Shown here piece after piece: positions 18,928 through 27,030 of a stretch of DNA of 64,000 bases. The stretch is from Ruegeria sp. HKCCD4315. Its GTDB lineage: Bacteria > Pseudomonadota > Alphaproteobacteria > Rhodobacterales > Rhodobacteraceae. The DNA lies in NCBI RefSeq assembly GCF_013112245.1, contig NZ_WVRN01000001.1, positions 562,501-626,500 on the forward strand, in the 5' to 3' direction. A program made the position numbers and the translations under genes. The notes under the pieces were generated by a model. The model ran no database searches, was not told the origin of the DNA, and saw nothing but the letters and a program-made list of their open reading frames with translations. Position 1 is the first letter of the stretch; the number at the start of each line of letters is the position of its first letter.

Positions 18928-19061
18928 GAAACCGCACCCAGAGTTGCCTGGAACCTGACCTTTTCCCCCGCACATATCCGCATGGTGAGCAGCGGCCCAA
19001 GAACCGCAGCGGCACGGATATGTTGTGTTAATCTGCTGCCGTCGCCGAAAATGCCTTTCAT
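18924..19061 (-). CDS. Small ORF, 45 residues, coupled to MmgE/PrpD gene
   Basis: A short reading frame not long enough for usual ORF lists. It begins MKGIFGDGSRLTQHIRAA and ends LGAVS, with an ATG at 19061 preceded by a strong GAGGAAG ribosome site at a six-base spacing. Its TGA overlaps the ATG of the MmgE/PrpD gene (ATGA). It fills most of the 166-base space between the aldehyde dehydrogenase and MmgE/PrpD genes. It may be a real small protein or only a leader that brings ribosomes to the next gene, which itself has a poor ribosome site. I do not recognise the peptide. Confidence 0.55.
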   Translation of the reverse strand: MKGIFGDGSRLTQHIRAAAVLGPLLTMRICAGEKVRFQATLGAVS

Positions 19062-19093
19062 GTCATTCTTCCTCTGCTGCGCAACACTGCCGT

Positions 19094-20575
19094 TCATGCA
19101 AACGGATCAAGCTGATGGGGATCTGTGGAGAGCCAGACAGATTTGGTTTGTAAGAAGCATCGCATCCCGTCCCAGCCGTTTTCGCGCCCATAGCCGGACT
19201 GTTTGTACCCCCCGACTGGAGATTGGGTCGACGCATTGAAGTAGTTGTTGATGTACACAGTGCCGGCTTCGATCCGGTCGGCCATCCGCATCGCTTTGGC
19301 CACGTCACGGGTCCAGATGCCCGCAGCAAGACCGTAGGGCGTATCGTTGGCGGTTCGGATCACATCTCTTTCGTTTTCCCAGCTCTCGGTGCTGACGACA
19401 GGTCCAAATACCTCGGACTGCGCAAGTTTCGCGTCGTTCGGTACGTCGGCAAAAATGGTTGGGCCGATGTAGTAGCCTTCGGATCGACAGGCCGTTCTGC
19501 CGTCAAGCAACAGCCTGTGCCCGGCGATTTCAGCATCTGCAATGTGCTGCAGAACGCGCTGGTAATGAGGCTTGTTGGCTATGGGGCCGATCTGTGTGGC
19601 TGGATCTAGCGGATCGCCGACACGGGCTTTTGCGACCGTTTCAACTAGCTTTTCCGAGAACACATCAATGATATCCCGATGCACCAAAAGGCGTGATCCT
19701 GCTATGCAGCTTTGCCCGGCCGGTGGGAAAATCCCCGACGCCACTCCATTGACGGCCAGATCAAGATCGGCATCCGGCAACACGATCTGAGGTGACTTTC
19801 CTCCCAATTCCATCACCACGGGTTTTACGCCCTTGGCAGCGGCAATGGCGGCCGCGCACCCCCCGGCTGTGCCACCTGTAAAGCTGACCATGCGCGCGTC
19901 AGGATGTTCGATCATGGGTTGGGCCGTTGTCGCACCATATCCTGTGACAACATTCAACACGCCGGGCGGCAAATCCGCTTCCAGTAAAACCGCCATCAAT
20001 TCCAAGGTCGAGCAACTGGATTGCTCGGATGGCTTCATCACCACCGTATTGCCTGCCGCCAGACACGGGGCGAGTTTCCAGAGCAGAGTGCCCAGAGGCG
20101 AATTCCAGGGCAGCACCTGCGCCACGACGCCGAACGGTTCATATTTTACATAATTGTGGATGTTCGAAGCCTCGGCCGGGGTAACGCGGCCTTCGAATTT
20201 GTCGCACATTCCAGCGTAGTAATGGAAACTGTCCACCAGCCACGCACCCTCTCGTAAACCGGGCGTGATCATCGAAGGCAATTTGCCGTTGTCGCGGGTT
20301 TCGACCTGACCCAACCTGTCGGCATGGCGGGAAATCACGTCTCCCATTCTCCGTAAAATGCGACCCCGCTCTGCAGGTTGCATCCGCCCCCAAGGCCCAT
20401 CGTAATAGGCCGATTTCGCGGCGGCGACTGCAAGCTCCACGTCCATCTGACGACAATCGGGTACTCTGGCCCAGACCTTGCCAGTGGCTGGGTTTTCGCT
20501 GTCGATATAGCTGCCACCGAATGGCTCATGCCATGTATTGCCAGCAAAGAATTTGAAGGTTCGGATGTCACTCAT
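19094..20575 (-). CDS. Aldehyde dehydrogenase family protein
   Basis: A 493-residue NAD-dependent aldehyde dehydrogenase of full length. Motifs are VLPWNSPLG, SFTGGTAGG, the general-base Glu in MELGGKSPQ, and the nucleophile Cys in PAGQSCIAGSR. Its type resembles betaine/gamma-amino aldehyde dehydrogenases, which fits its position directly after a choline-dehydrogenase-like flavoprotein, but the substrate is inferred. The ATG at 20575 overlaps the GMC stop codon (ATGA). Confidence 0.92.
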   Translation of the reverse strand: MSDIRTFKFFAGNTWHEPFGGSYIDSENPATGKVWARVPDCRQMDVELAVAAAKSAYYDGPWGRMQPAERGRILRRMGDVISRHADRLGQVETRDNGKLPSMITPGLREGAWLVDSFHYYAGMCDKFEGRVTPAEASNIHNYVKYEPFGVVAQVLPWNSPLGTLLWKLAPCLAAGNTVVMKPSEQSSCSTLELMAVLLEADLPPGVLNVVTGYGATTAQPMIEHPDARMVSFTGGTAGGCAAAIAAAKGVKPVVMELGGKSPQIVLPDADLDLAVNGVASGIFPPAGQSCIAGSRLLVHRDIIDVFSEKLVETVAKARVGDPLDPATQIGPIANKPHYQRVLQHIADAEIAGHRLLLDGRTACRSEGYYIGPTIFADVPNDAKLAQSEVFGPVVSTESWENERDVIRTANDTPYGLAAGIWTRDVAKAMRMADRIEAGTVYINNYFNASTQSPVGGYKQSGYGRENGWDGMRCFLQTKSVWLSTDPHQLDPFA

Positions 20576-22224
20576 AGGTCATGCTCCATCGGGTATTCGG
20601 CCGCAAGCGGGGGGCGGCCAAGGATCATGTCGGCAGCTTTCTCGGCCATCATAACGACCGTTGCATAAAGATTGCCTGTGATCTGGCGTGGCATGGCAGA
20701 GGCATCGCAAACACGCAGTCCCTCGATCCCGTGCACGCGCAGCTCATTATCTAAAACCTCGCCCATTCGGGATGTGCATGCAGGATGGTGGCCTGTGTAA
20801 GCGGTGTTTCGAATTGCCCGTTCGATCTCGGCATCGGTTTTAGCGTTTTTCCAGACGCCGAGCTCTTCTGTTACGAATTTGGCAATCGGGTTTTGCCCCA
20901 TGATCTCGCGCATGACCTCAACGCCCCGCCGCAGGACGTCGATATCGTGGGGGTCGGAAAAATAGTTGGGGTCGATTACCGGATGCCTCCGAGGATCAGC
21001 ACCGGCCAATCGAACAGATCCTTCTGATCGCGGACGTTCGAGATTGACGTCGATCTGAACGCCGGACCGCGCCATCTTTCGCCCCCGTACCAACAACCTG
21101 CGACCCAAGCGCTGCAGCAAGGGCACATCTTCCCGCGCGCCGTTTCCCAGGTTTTCCTCGACAACCATTGGCGTCATGAAAACCTCGAGCTCGGGTAACA
21201 TCGGATCCTCAAAAGCGTGGAACAAAACCGTAGAGAAGAACGCACCACCTCCGGGGCCACCGCCATTCACCAGCCAGTGGAGCATCAATTTCATGGCGTG
21301 ATCGAAGCGCTGATATCTAGCGTGGCTCAGGTCATGCCGCGTTGATCCCCATTGCATTGAAACATCCGGGTGGTCAGACAAATGCGCACCGACCGAAGGC
21401 AAGTCGGCCACCACCTTGACCCCATGAGAGCGCAAGTGATCGGCCGGACCGATCCCCGACAGCATCAAAAGCTGCGGTGTCCCAAAAGCACCCTGACAAC
21501 AGATCACTTCGCGTTCGGCTTCGATTACTTCACCCGCAAGCGTTTCAATCCCTGTTGCCCTGCCGCCTCGTGTCACGATCCGCGCGATATGAGTTCCGGT
21601 TCGAATTGTCAGGTTTGGCGGCGTTTTTCGAAGGTAGGATATAGCTGCAGATTGCCTGACGCCGTTGCTGACCGTGCTGTCATTCCGGGCTACACCAGTC
21701 CTTTCAGACCCGTTGAAGTCACTGGTTTCACGGTGCCCTGCGCAGATCGCTGCGTCGATAAAGGCTTGGTCCATTGGGCCAAAATTGCGCGCGGGTTCGG
21801 TCTTGAGAGGTCCGTCTGTGCCATGCCAGGCATCACGCCGGTCACGTGACCCTTCGGACCGACGAAAATAAGGAAGAACCTCGGCGAAACTCCAACCGGG
21901 TTGTTGCCAGGTATCATAATCGGCGGCAACACCACGCATATAGATCATGCCGTTGACAATCGACGACCCGCCAAGCGATTTGCCGCGTGGATAGTAAATT
22001 GAACGACCGTTCAAACCCACCTGAGGGACCGACACATATCCCCAATCGAGTTTGGGATTGCCAAAGACAAACCCGTTTCCTGCGGGCATTTGAATAAAAA
22101 GATCACGTCCGCGACCGCCTGCCTCAACCAGACAGACCGACACGTCGCGCTCTTCGGCCAGTCGCGCAGCCAGCACGCACCCGGCCGAACCTCCCCCGGC
22201 GATCACATAGTCGAACGCGCTCAT
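20572..22224 (-). CDS. GMC-family FAD oxidoreductase, choline-dehydrogenase-like
   Basis: A 550-residue GMC flavoprotein that oxidises an alcohol to an aldehyde. The FAD-binding GGGSAG motif is at residues 10-15, the GGSSIVNGM signature near 86, and the C-terminal base His is in GHHPACTSRMG. In choline dehydrogenase and most relatives the second active-site residue is Asn or His (GNLNA-type motif); here the motif reads GNLYA, so Tyr replaces it, which may change the substrate. The gene shares ATGA junctions with both neighbours and probably feeds its aldehyde to the next enzyme. Confidence 0.9.
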   Translation of the reverse strand: MSAFDYVIAGGGSAGCVLAARLAEERDVSVCLVEAGGRGRDLFIQMPAGNGFVFGNPKLDWGYVSVPQVGLNGRSIYYPRGKSLGGSSIVNGMIYMRGVAADYDTWQQPGWSFAEVLPYFRRSEGSRDRRDAWHGTDGPLKTEPARNFGPMDQAFIDAAICAGHRETSDFNGSERTGVARNDSTVSNGVRQSAAISYLRKTPPNLTIRTGTHIARIVTRGGRATGIETLAGEVIEAEREVICCQGAFGTPQLLMLSGIGPADHLRSHGVKVVADLPSVGAHLSDHPDVSMQWGSTRHDLSHARYQRFDHAMKLMLHWLVNGGGPGGGAFFSTVLFHAFEDPMLPELEVFMTPMVVEENLGNGAREDVPLLQRLGRRLLVRGRKMARSGVQIDVNLERPRSEGSVRLAGADPRRHPVIDPNYFSDPHDIDVLRRGVEVMREIMGQNPIAKFVTEELGVWKNAKTDAEIERAIRNTAYTGHHPACTSRMGEVLDNELRVHGIEGLRVCDASAMPRQITGNLYATVVMMAEKAADMILGRPPLAAEYPMEHDL

Positions 22225-23306
22225 CCGGTGAGCCTTTCAAGGATCGCTCGCGTCACCTCGGACCCAGTGGCGGAACCGCCAATATCGGGCGTCCTGATGC
22301 CGTCTTTCAGGGTGGCGTCTATTGCCGCTTCCACTTTGGTTTCGAACTCAGGAAGTCCAAAACTGTAGGTGAACATCATCGCGACAGACAAGATTGTCCC
22401 TATTGGGTTTGCGATGCCCTGGCCTGCTATATCAGGGGCTGATCCGGCGGTGCTTTCGTAAATTCCAAAGACCGGTCCTTGATCCGGGTTGGCCGACAGG
22501 CAGGCGGAAGGCAGCATTCCCAACGAACCGGCATAAACTGCCGACAGGTCGCTGAGAATGTCGCCCAGTTGGTTGCAGCTCAGGATCACGTCGAAATCAT
22601 GTGGCCGCATCATCAGCTGATAGGCGCAATTGTCCGCAAACATGTTCTTGAACACGACATCCGGATAGTTGCGGGACACTTCCGTCACGACCTCGCGCCA
22701 GAGTTTGTAGCTTTCCATGACGTTGGATTTGTCGCAGCTGACAAGTCTGCCGCGCCTTTGCCGGGCCAGCTGAAATCCCCCATGCGCGAAGCGCGCCACT
22801 TCGGCCTCGTCATAGGCGGTCAGGTCATAGCCTTGCCGCAGACCCCCTACGTCGCGTCGTCCACGTTCGGTTGCAAACATGGCGCCGCCACACATTTCAC
22901 GCAGGATCAGGACATCTGTCTGGTGTGCCAGATTTTCGCGAAACGGGGTTCTGCCCAACAAAGGTGCCCAGGCACGTACCGGGCGCAAACCCAGATAGGT
23001 TTGCAAATGATGACGCAAATACATCAGCCCGTCCTGGCATTCGGCACCTCCGGGGACGCGGATGTTATCCCATTGGGGTCCGCCTACAGCGCCGATCAGA
23101 ACAGCATCTGATATGCGTGCCTGCTGTAGAACGTCGTCGGTACAATATGTCTGATGCGCTTCCCACGCCGCGTCGTGAAGCAGCCCGTGTGTGACCTCAA
23201 CCTCGATCCCGGCAAGGGCTGCAAGCTGCTGAACGGTCTGCAACCCGTAGGTCAGGATTTCCGGGCCAATGCCATCTCCACCAAGCGCCAGAATACGTTT
23301 CTGCAA
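22221..23306 (-). CDS. Isopropylmalate/isocitrate dehydrogenase-family protein (LeuB-like)
   Basis: A decarboxylating beta-hydroxyacid dehydrogenase, 361 residues from the chosen start. LeuB-type residues are present: GDGIGPEI, the LRPVR arginines, the ILREMCGG substrate loop, the DKSNVMESYKLWRE lysine region, and GDILSDLSAVYAGSLGMLPSA with the metal aspartates. It is probably a paralogue of biosynthetic LeuB acting on a tartrate-, malate- or isopropylmalate-like acid. I choose TTG 23306 because AGGGG lies eight bases upstream and it gives the normal MxKRILALGGDG start; an ATG at 23339 has no ribosome site but is possible. First gene of the minus-strand operon. Confidence 0.85.
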   Translation of the reverse strand: MQKRILALGGDGIGPEILTYGLQTVQQLAALAGIEVEVTHGLLHDAAWEAHQTYCTDDVLQQARISDAVLIGAVGGPQWDNIRVPGGAECQDGLMYLRHHLQTYLGLRPVRAWAPLLGRTPFRENLAHQTDVLILREMCGGAMFATERGRRDVGGLRQGYDLTAYDEAEVARFAHGGFQLARQRRGRLVSCDKSNVMESYKLWREVVTEVSRNYPDVVFKNMFADNCAYQLMMRPHDFDVILSCNQLGDILSDLSAVYAGSLGMLPSACLSANPDQGPVFGIYESTAGSAPDIAGQGIANPIGTILSVAMMFTYSFGLPEFETKVEAAIDATLKDGIRTPDIGGSATGSEVTRAILERLTG

Positions 23307-23374
23307 GACCTGTTCCCCTCGCGTTGTCCCCAGCATCATTTCGCGGTTGAAAATTTGAGGAAAGACGGAAACGA

Positions 23375-23391
23375 TGAATGGAATACATTCA
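23375..23391. promoter_or_regulatory. Candidate LysR operator, perfect dyad
   Basis: TGAATGGAATACATTCA is a perfect inverted repeat (6-bp arms, 5-base spacer) and contains a T-N11-A unit. It lies in the short divergent gap between the LysR gene at 23406 and the LeuB-like operon, the usual place for an autoregulatory LysR site. Function inferred. Confidence 0.5.
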
Positions 23392-23405
23392 CCTTAGGAA
23401 TGATT

Positions 23406-24299
23406 GTGACGCGGCCGATCCCTCTTCACCAGATCAATGCATTCGATGCATCAGCGCGACATCTGAGTTTTTCGCGGGCCGCGCGGGAACTGAACGTCCA
23501 GCAGCCAGCGATCAGCCGTCAGATCGCCGCCCTTGAAGCAGAGCTGGGTACGCAGCTATTCCTTCGAAGTAAGCCGAAACTGACTTTAACCGAAGACGGA
23601 ACCCTTCTGGCCAAAGCCGTAGGCGCAGGTTTCGAGGCGATCCGAGACGGGTTTGAAGCGTTGCAAAGCCGTCACGCGGTTGACACCTTGAAGGTCAGTG
23701 CAAGTATCGGCTTCACTAGCCACTATCTGCTGCCAAGGCTGGCCGAGTTTCAGGCCACCTTTCCGGATGTCAAACTTCAGGTCATGACGCGAGATCAGAA
23801 CGACGATTTCGATCCAAACGCCTGCGATGTCGTTATTCTGTTCGGGGAAGGGGGGCTTGCGCAAACCGTAAGCGGTTTGATTTTCAAGGAAGGCATGATC
23901 GCTGTGTGCCATCCTGATCTGTTGGACAACCGTGCGCCCTTCGATTTGCAATCGCTGTCGGAACAGAAACTACTGCACCTCAACAGCGCAGATCATCGTG
24001 GCGACTGGAATCGTTTCTTCGCCGGAACTGGGCTTGTTATTTCGCAACCGCCACCTCATGACACGTATGTCAGTTACATGGTTTACCTGCGTGCGATTTT
24101 GAACGGGCTCGGTGTCGGAATCGGCTGGTCTCCCTTGATGCGTGAATACCTTACAAATGGATCGCTGTTACGCGCCTGCGATCACGAGCGCGAGACGTCA
24201 CGAGGGTACTTTTGTTCGGTTACCCCATCGGGCTCTGGCAAGGCTGGCGCCGCACAGTTTTTGGACTGGATTGTGCAATCGGATCGCAACACAAGCTGA
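23406..24299 (+). CDS. LysR-family regulator
   Basis: A 297-residue LysR regulator, GcvA-like in its N-terminal part (PLHQINAFDASARHLSFSRA, QPAISRQIAALEAELG). The GTG at 23406 is favoured since AGGA sits six bases upstream; ATG 23400 would have the ribosome site too close. The open frame to 23154 overlaps the divergent gene and is a shadow. It is divergent from the six-member LeuB-like/GMC/ALDH/MmgE/MttB operon and is its probable regulator. Effector unknown. Confidence 0.88.
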   Translation: MTRPIPLHQINAFDASARHLSFSRAARELNVQQPAISRQIAALEAELGTQLFLRSKPKLTLTEDGTLLAKAVGAGFEAIRDGFEALQSRHAVDTLKVSASIGFTSHYLLPRLAEFQATFPDVKLQVMTRDQNDDFDPNACDVVILFGEGGLAQTVSGLIFKEGMIAVCHPDLLDNRAPFDLQSLSEQKLLHLNSADHRGDWNRFFAGTGLVISQPPPHDTYVSYMVYLRAILNGLGVGIGWSPLMREYLTNGSLLRACDHERETSRGYFCSVTPSGSGKAGAAQFLDWIVQSDRNTS

Positions 24300-24481
24300 C
24301 TTTTGCGCGGTTTGTGTTGCAGCAAAGACCGACAGCGATTGATTGCGCGCCTTTTTTGAACCGGGTGTTGACGTGATTATTTGAGCGCCCGGGGTAACAC
24401 TGCCACCCAACTGAAATACTCGCAAAAAGCGTTGCCCCGGGCTGCAAGCAGCCCGACCTTGGCCGGGCTGAAAAGACAGAT

Positions 24482-25699
24482 TCAGAGGCACTCGGCCAGG
24501 GATTTCGCCAGACTACGAATGACATTTGGATAAAGATCGACACCCGGTTCCAGATTGGATCCCAGCGGATCAATCACGCTGGTTTTTGCTTCGACGCCAC
24601 CCATAACGCTTTCTACGATCCCCGGGTCGAACTGTGGTTCTGCCAAGACGCAGTCAATACCTTCATTGCGGATACGCCCTTGAATTTCTGCTATGCGCGC
24701 TGGGCTTGGGTCGGACGCATCACCGATCGAAATTGCGCCTGAGGCGGGGAAGTCGAAGGCGTCCTCAAAATACTGGTAGGCGTCGTGGAACACGATGAAA
24801 CTGCCGCCGCGTACGGGGTCCAGTGTTTCGGCCACTTCAGCAGACAGCGCAGCCATTTCGTCGCGCGCAGCTGCGGCGTTGGCAAAATAGGTGCCAGCAT
24901 TTTCAGGGTCCGCCGCAGACAGCTGCGCCGCGATCACATTCAGCCAGGTTTCTGCATTTGCCGGTGACAGCCAGGCATGGGGGTCATGGTCGCCATGGGC
25001 GTGCCCTTCGTGGCCATGGTCGTCGTGATCATCATGGTCATCCTTGGCGTGATCGTCATGATCGTGCTCCTCATGATCGTCGTGATCATGCCCATCTTCT
25101 TCGGCATGATCTTCGTGGTCGTGATCGTCGTGATCATCATGCCCGTCGTGGTCCGCATGTTCTTCGTGATCATGGTCGTCATCTTTGGCATGATCGTCAT
25201 GATCGTGCTCGTCATGATCGTGCCCATCTTCTTTGGCGTGATCTTCATGGTCGTGATCATCGCCGTGGTCGTGATCGTCGTGATCCTTGTCTTCGGCGTG
25301 GTCGTCATGGCCATCTTCGTCCCCGTGATCATGCGCCTCGAACAGTGCGTTTTCGCGGAAATCAAGAAGAACAGTACCGTCGGCCTCCAGCATGGATGTG
25401 ACGGTTGCACCGTCGGCCAGCGTATCGATCGCATTCTCCATCCATGGCGTCAGATCTTCGCCCATCCAGAACACAAGATCGGCCTCTTGCAGCGCAGCGG
25501 CTTCAGACGGGCGAAGGTTGTATTCATGCGGCGATGCGCCCGGCGCAACGATCAGGTCCGGGGTTCCGACACCGTCCATAACACGGGCGACCAGCGAATG
25601 GACCGGTGCAATATCAACCGCAACATTTGGTGCGTCCGCAAGGGCCGTTCCACCCATCAATGCAGCTGTGATCGACAATGGAAGAAGCTTTCTGGACAT
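24482..25699 (-). CDS. znuA: Zinc ABC transporter substrate-binding protein ZnuA
   Basis: A 405-residue periplasmic zinc-binding protein. A signal peptide ends near ALA-D at residue 22. Metal ligands fit the cluster A-I family: the His in APVHSL, the His after the low-complexity loop (DPHAWLSP), H in VFHDAYQYF and the C-terminal Asp in VIDPLG. The charged loop between about residues 121 and 240 is unusually long and made almost only of His, Asp, Glu and a few Gly, Ala and Lys. It is divergent from zur-znuC-znuB across 57 bp. Confidence 0.96.
   Translation of the reverse strand: MSRKLLPLSITAALMGGTALADAPNVAVDIAPVHSLVARVMDGVGTPDLIVAPGASPHEYNLRPSEAAALQEADLVFWMGEDLTPWMENAIDTLADGATVTSMLEADGTVLLDFRENALFEAHDHGDEDGHDDHAEDKDHDDHDHGDDHDHEDHAKEDGHDHDEHDHDDHAKDDDHDHEEHADHDGHDDHDDHDHEDHAEEDGHDHDDHEEHDHDDHAKDDHDDHDDHGHEGHAHGDHDPHAWLSPANAETWLNVIAAQLSAADPENAGTYFANAAAARDEMAALSAEVAETLDPVRGGSFIVFHDAYQYFEDAFDFPASGAISIGDASDPSPARIAEIQGRIRNEGIDCVLAEPQFDPGIVESVMGGVEAKTSVIDPLGSNLEPGVDLYPNVIRSLAKSLAECL
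24990..25345. repeat. Degenerate tandem repeats encoding the ZnuA His/Asp-rich loop
   Basis: Short units such as CATGATCGTCGTGATC repeat imperfectly throughout this part of znuA. They make long open frames on the opposite strand as well, which are artefacts of the repeat composition. Slippage in such repeats could vary the loop length between strains. Confidence 0.8.
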
Positions 25700-25710
25700 C
25701 AGACCCTCTG

Positions 25711-25759
25711 TGTGATTTTATAACGTTGCGAGTGGCAATACATGATATGAAATAACATG
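25711..25759. promoter_or_regulatory. Candidate Zur operators in the znuA/zur gap
   Basis: Two related imperfect dyads lie in the 57-bp divergent gap: CATGATAT-GAA-ATAACATG (25741-25759, seven of eight pairs, overlapping the zur start codon) and a weaker GTGAT-TTT-ATAAC (about 25712-25724). Both have the form GT/GA-rich arm, three-base spacer, ATAAC. Zur sites are expected here; the assignment of these particular dyads is inferred. Confidence 0.45.
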
Positions 25760-26269
25760 ACAAGTGATGCACGCCCTGTACCGGCCAAAGACACGGCTCC
25801 GGTAGGGTTTCAAGAACATGACCATCAGACATGCGTCGAGACGGCCCTGGCCTCGGCCGAAGCCCGGTGTGCGGCTGAAGGGCTGCGCCTGACGCCAGTG
25901 CGCCGCAAGGTCCTTGAAATGCTGCTGCAAGAGCATCGCGCGATTGGCGCTTACGGAATTCTGGACCGGCTTCGCGATGAAGGTTTTGGCTCACAGCCGC
26001 CCGTTGCGTATCGCGCATTGGATTTTCTGGTGCAGAACGGATTTGTCCACAAGATCGAGCGGTTGAATGCGTTTGTGGCGTGCTCGCATCCGGGTCAGTC
26101 GCATTCTCCGGCGTTCATGATCTGTAGAAAGTGTGATGCCGTGGCCGAAGCGCAATCGGCCCCCGCCAAAGGTGTTCTGGGCGCTGCCGCACGCGCGGCG
26201 GGTTTCGAGATTGAGCGTACGGTTGTGGAAGCCGAGGGTCTCTGCCCCGACTGCACCGAAAAGGCATAA
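25757..26269 (+). CDS. zur: Fur-family zinc regulator Zur
   Basis: A 170-residue Fur-family repressor, placed by context as Zur. The DNA-binding winged helix includes GLRLTPVRRKVLEML and PPVAYRALDFLVQNGFVHKIE. The structural zinc site is formed by the pairs CRKC (about 118-121) and CPDC near the C-terminus. It has no clear ribosome site before its ATG, and a dyad overlaps that start. It is followed three bases later by znuC, so regulator and transporter genes form one operon opposite znuA. Confidence 0.92.
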   Translation: MTSDARPVPAKDTAPVGFQEHDHQTCVETALASAEARCAAEGLRLTPVRRKVLEMLLQEHRAIGAYGILDRLRDEGFGSQPPVAYRALDFLVQNGFVHKIERLNAFVACSHPGQSHSPAFMICRKCDAVAEAQSAPAKGVLGAAARAAGFEIERTVVEAEGLCPDCTEKA

Positions 26270-26271
26270 AG

Positions 26272-27030
26272 ATGGCCTTGATCACCGTTGAAAACCTCAG
26301 CGTGCGCTATGGGGCGCATACCGTGCTGAGCCACGTTGACATGGCAGTTGAACCGGGTGAGATCGTCACCATCGTCGGTCCCAATGGTTCGGGAAAAACC
26401 AGCTTGCTGCGGGCCATTATCGGTGCGACGCGTCCGTCTTCTGGGCAAGTGTCCCTGAAGCCAGGTCTGAAGATTGGGTATGTACCTCAGAAACTGCATG
26501 TCGACCCGACTTTGCCCATTTCCGTCGAACGGTTTATGCGCCTGACCGACCGTGTGTCGCGCAAGCAGTGTGTTGCAGCGCTGGAAACTGCCGGTGTGCC
26601 GGATCTGTTGCACCGCCAGATGTCGCAGTTGTCCGGTGGACAGTTCCAAAGGGTGCTGTTGGCACGGGCGTTGATCAACCGGCCTGATATTCTGTTGCTG
26701 GACGAGGCGACCCAGGGGCTGGATCAACGTGGGTCAGCCAGCTTCTATCAACAGATTGAGGCGGTGCGCCGTGAAACCGGATGTGCCATCCTGATGATCA
26801 GCCACGAATTGCACGTGGTCATGAGCGCCTCGGACAGGGTGATTTGCCTCAATGGGCATGTCTGTTGCGAAGGCTCTCCGGCGGTTGTGGCATCGGCACC
26901 GGAATACCGGGCCCTGTTTGGCACGGGCACCGGTGGTGCGCTGGCGTTGTACCGGCACGAGCATGACCACAATCACGATCATGATCATGATCATGATCAT
27001 GACCACCCACCCAAAGAAGCGGCAGAATAA
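26272..27030 (+). CDS. znuC: Zinc ABC transporter ATP-binding protein ZnuC
   Basis: A 252-residue ATPase of a zinc importer. Walker A (GPNGSGKTS), signature (LSGGQFQRV), Walker B (ILLLDEAT) and the H-loop (ISHELH) are all present. The C-terminus carries a His-Asp repeat tail (HEHDHNHDHDHDHDHDH), which may hold zinc near the transporter. Its stop overlaps the znuB start by one base. Confidence 0.95.
   Translation: MALITVENLSVRYGAHTVLSHVDMAVEPGEIVTIVGPNGSGKTSLLRAIIGATRPSSGQVSLKPGLKIGYVPQKLHVDPTLPISVERFMRLTDRVSRKQCVAALETAGVPDLLHRQMSQLSGGQFQRVLLARALINRPDILLLDEATQGLDQRGSASFYQQIEAVRRETGCAILMISHELHVVMSASDRVICLNGHVCCEGSPAVVASAPEYRALFGTGTGGALALYRHEHDHNHDHDHDHDHDHPPKEAAE
26963..27003 (+). repeat. CATGAT microsatellite in the znuC 3' end
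   Basis: The hexamer CATGAT repeats about five times and encodes the His-Asp tail of ZnuC. Hexamer slippage would change the tail length without shifting the frame. Confidence 0.75.

Noticed and set aside
24448..24472. CAGCCCG/CGGGCTG stem after znuA as a terminator
   Set aside because: The stem is reasonable, but no T run follows in the znuA direction, so I do not list it as a feature.
24990..25345. Possible CRISPR-like or tandem repeat array
   Set aside because: The repeats are codon repeats inside znuA without uniform spacers.
24823..25723. Open frames of 164, 192 and 248 residues over the znuA His-rich region
   Set aside because: They are artefacts of the repeated codons of znuA, giving low-complexity Val/Ile/Met- or Arg/His-rich products.
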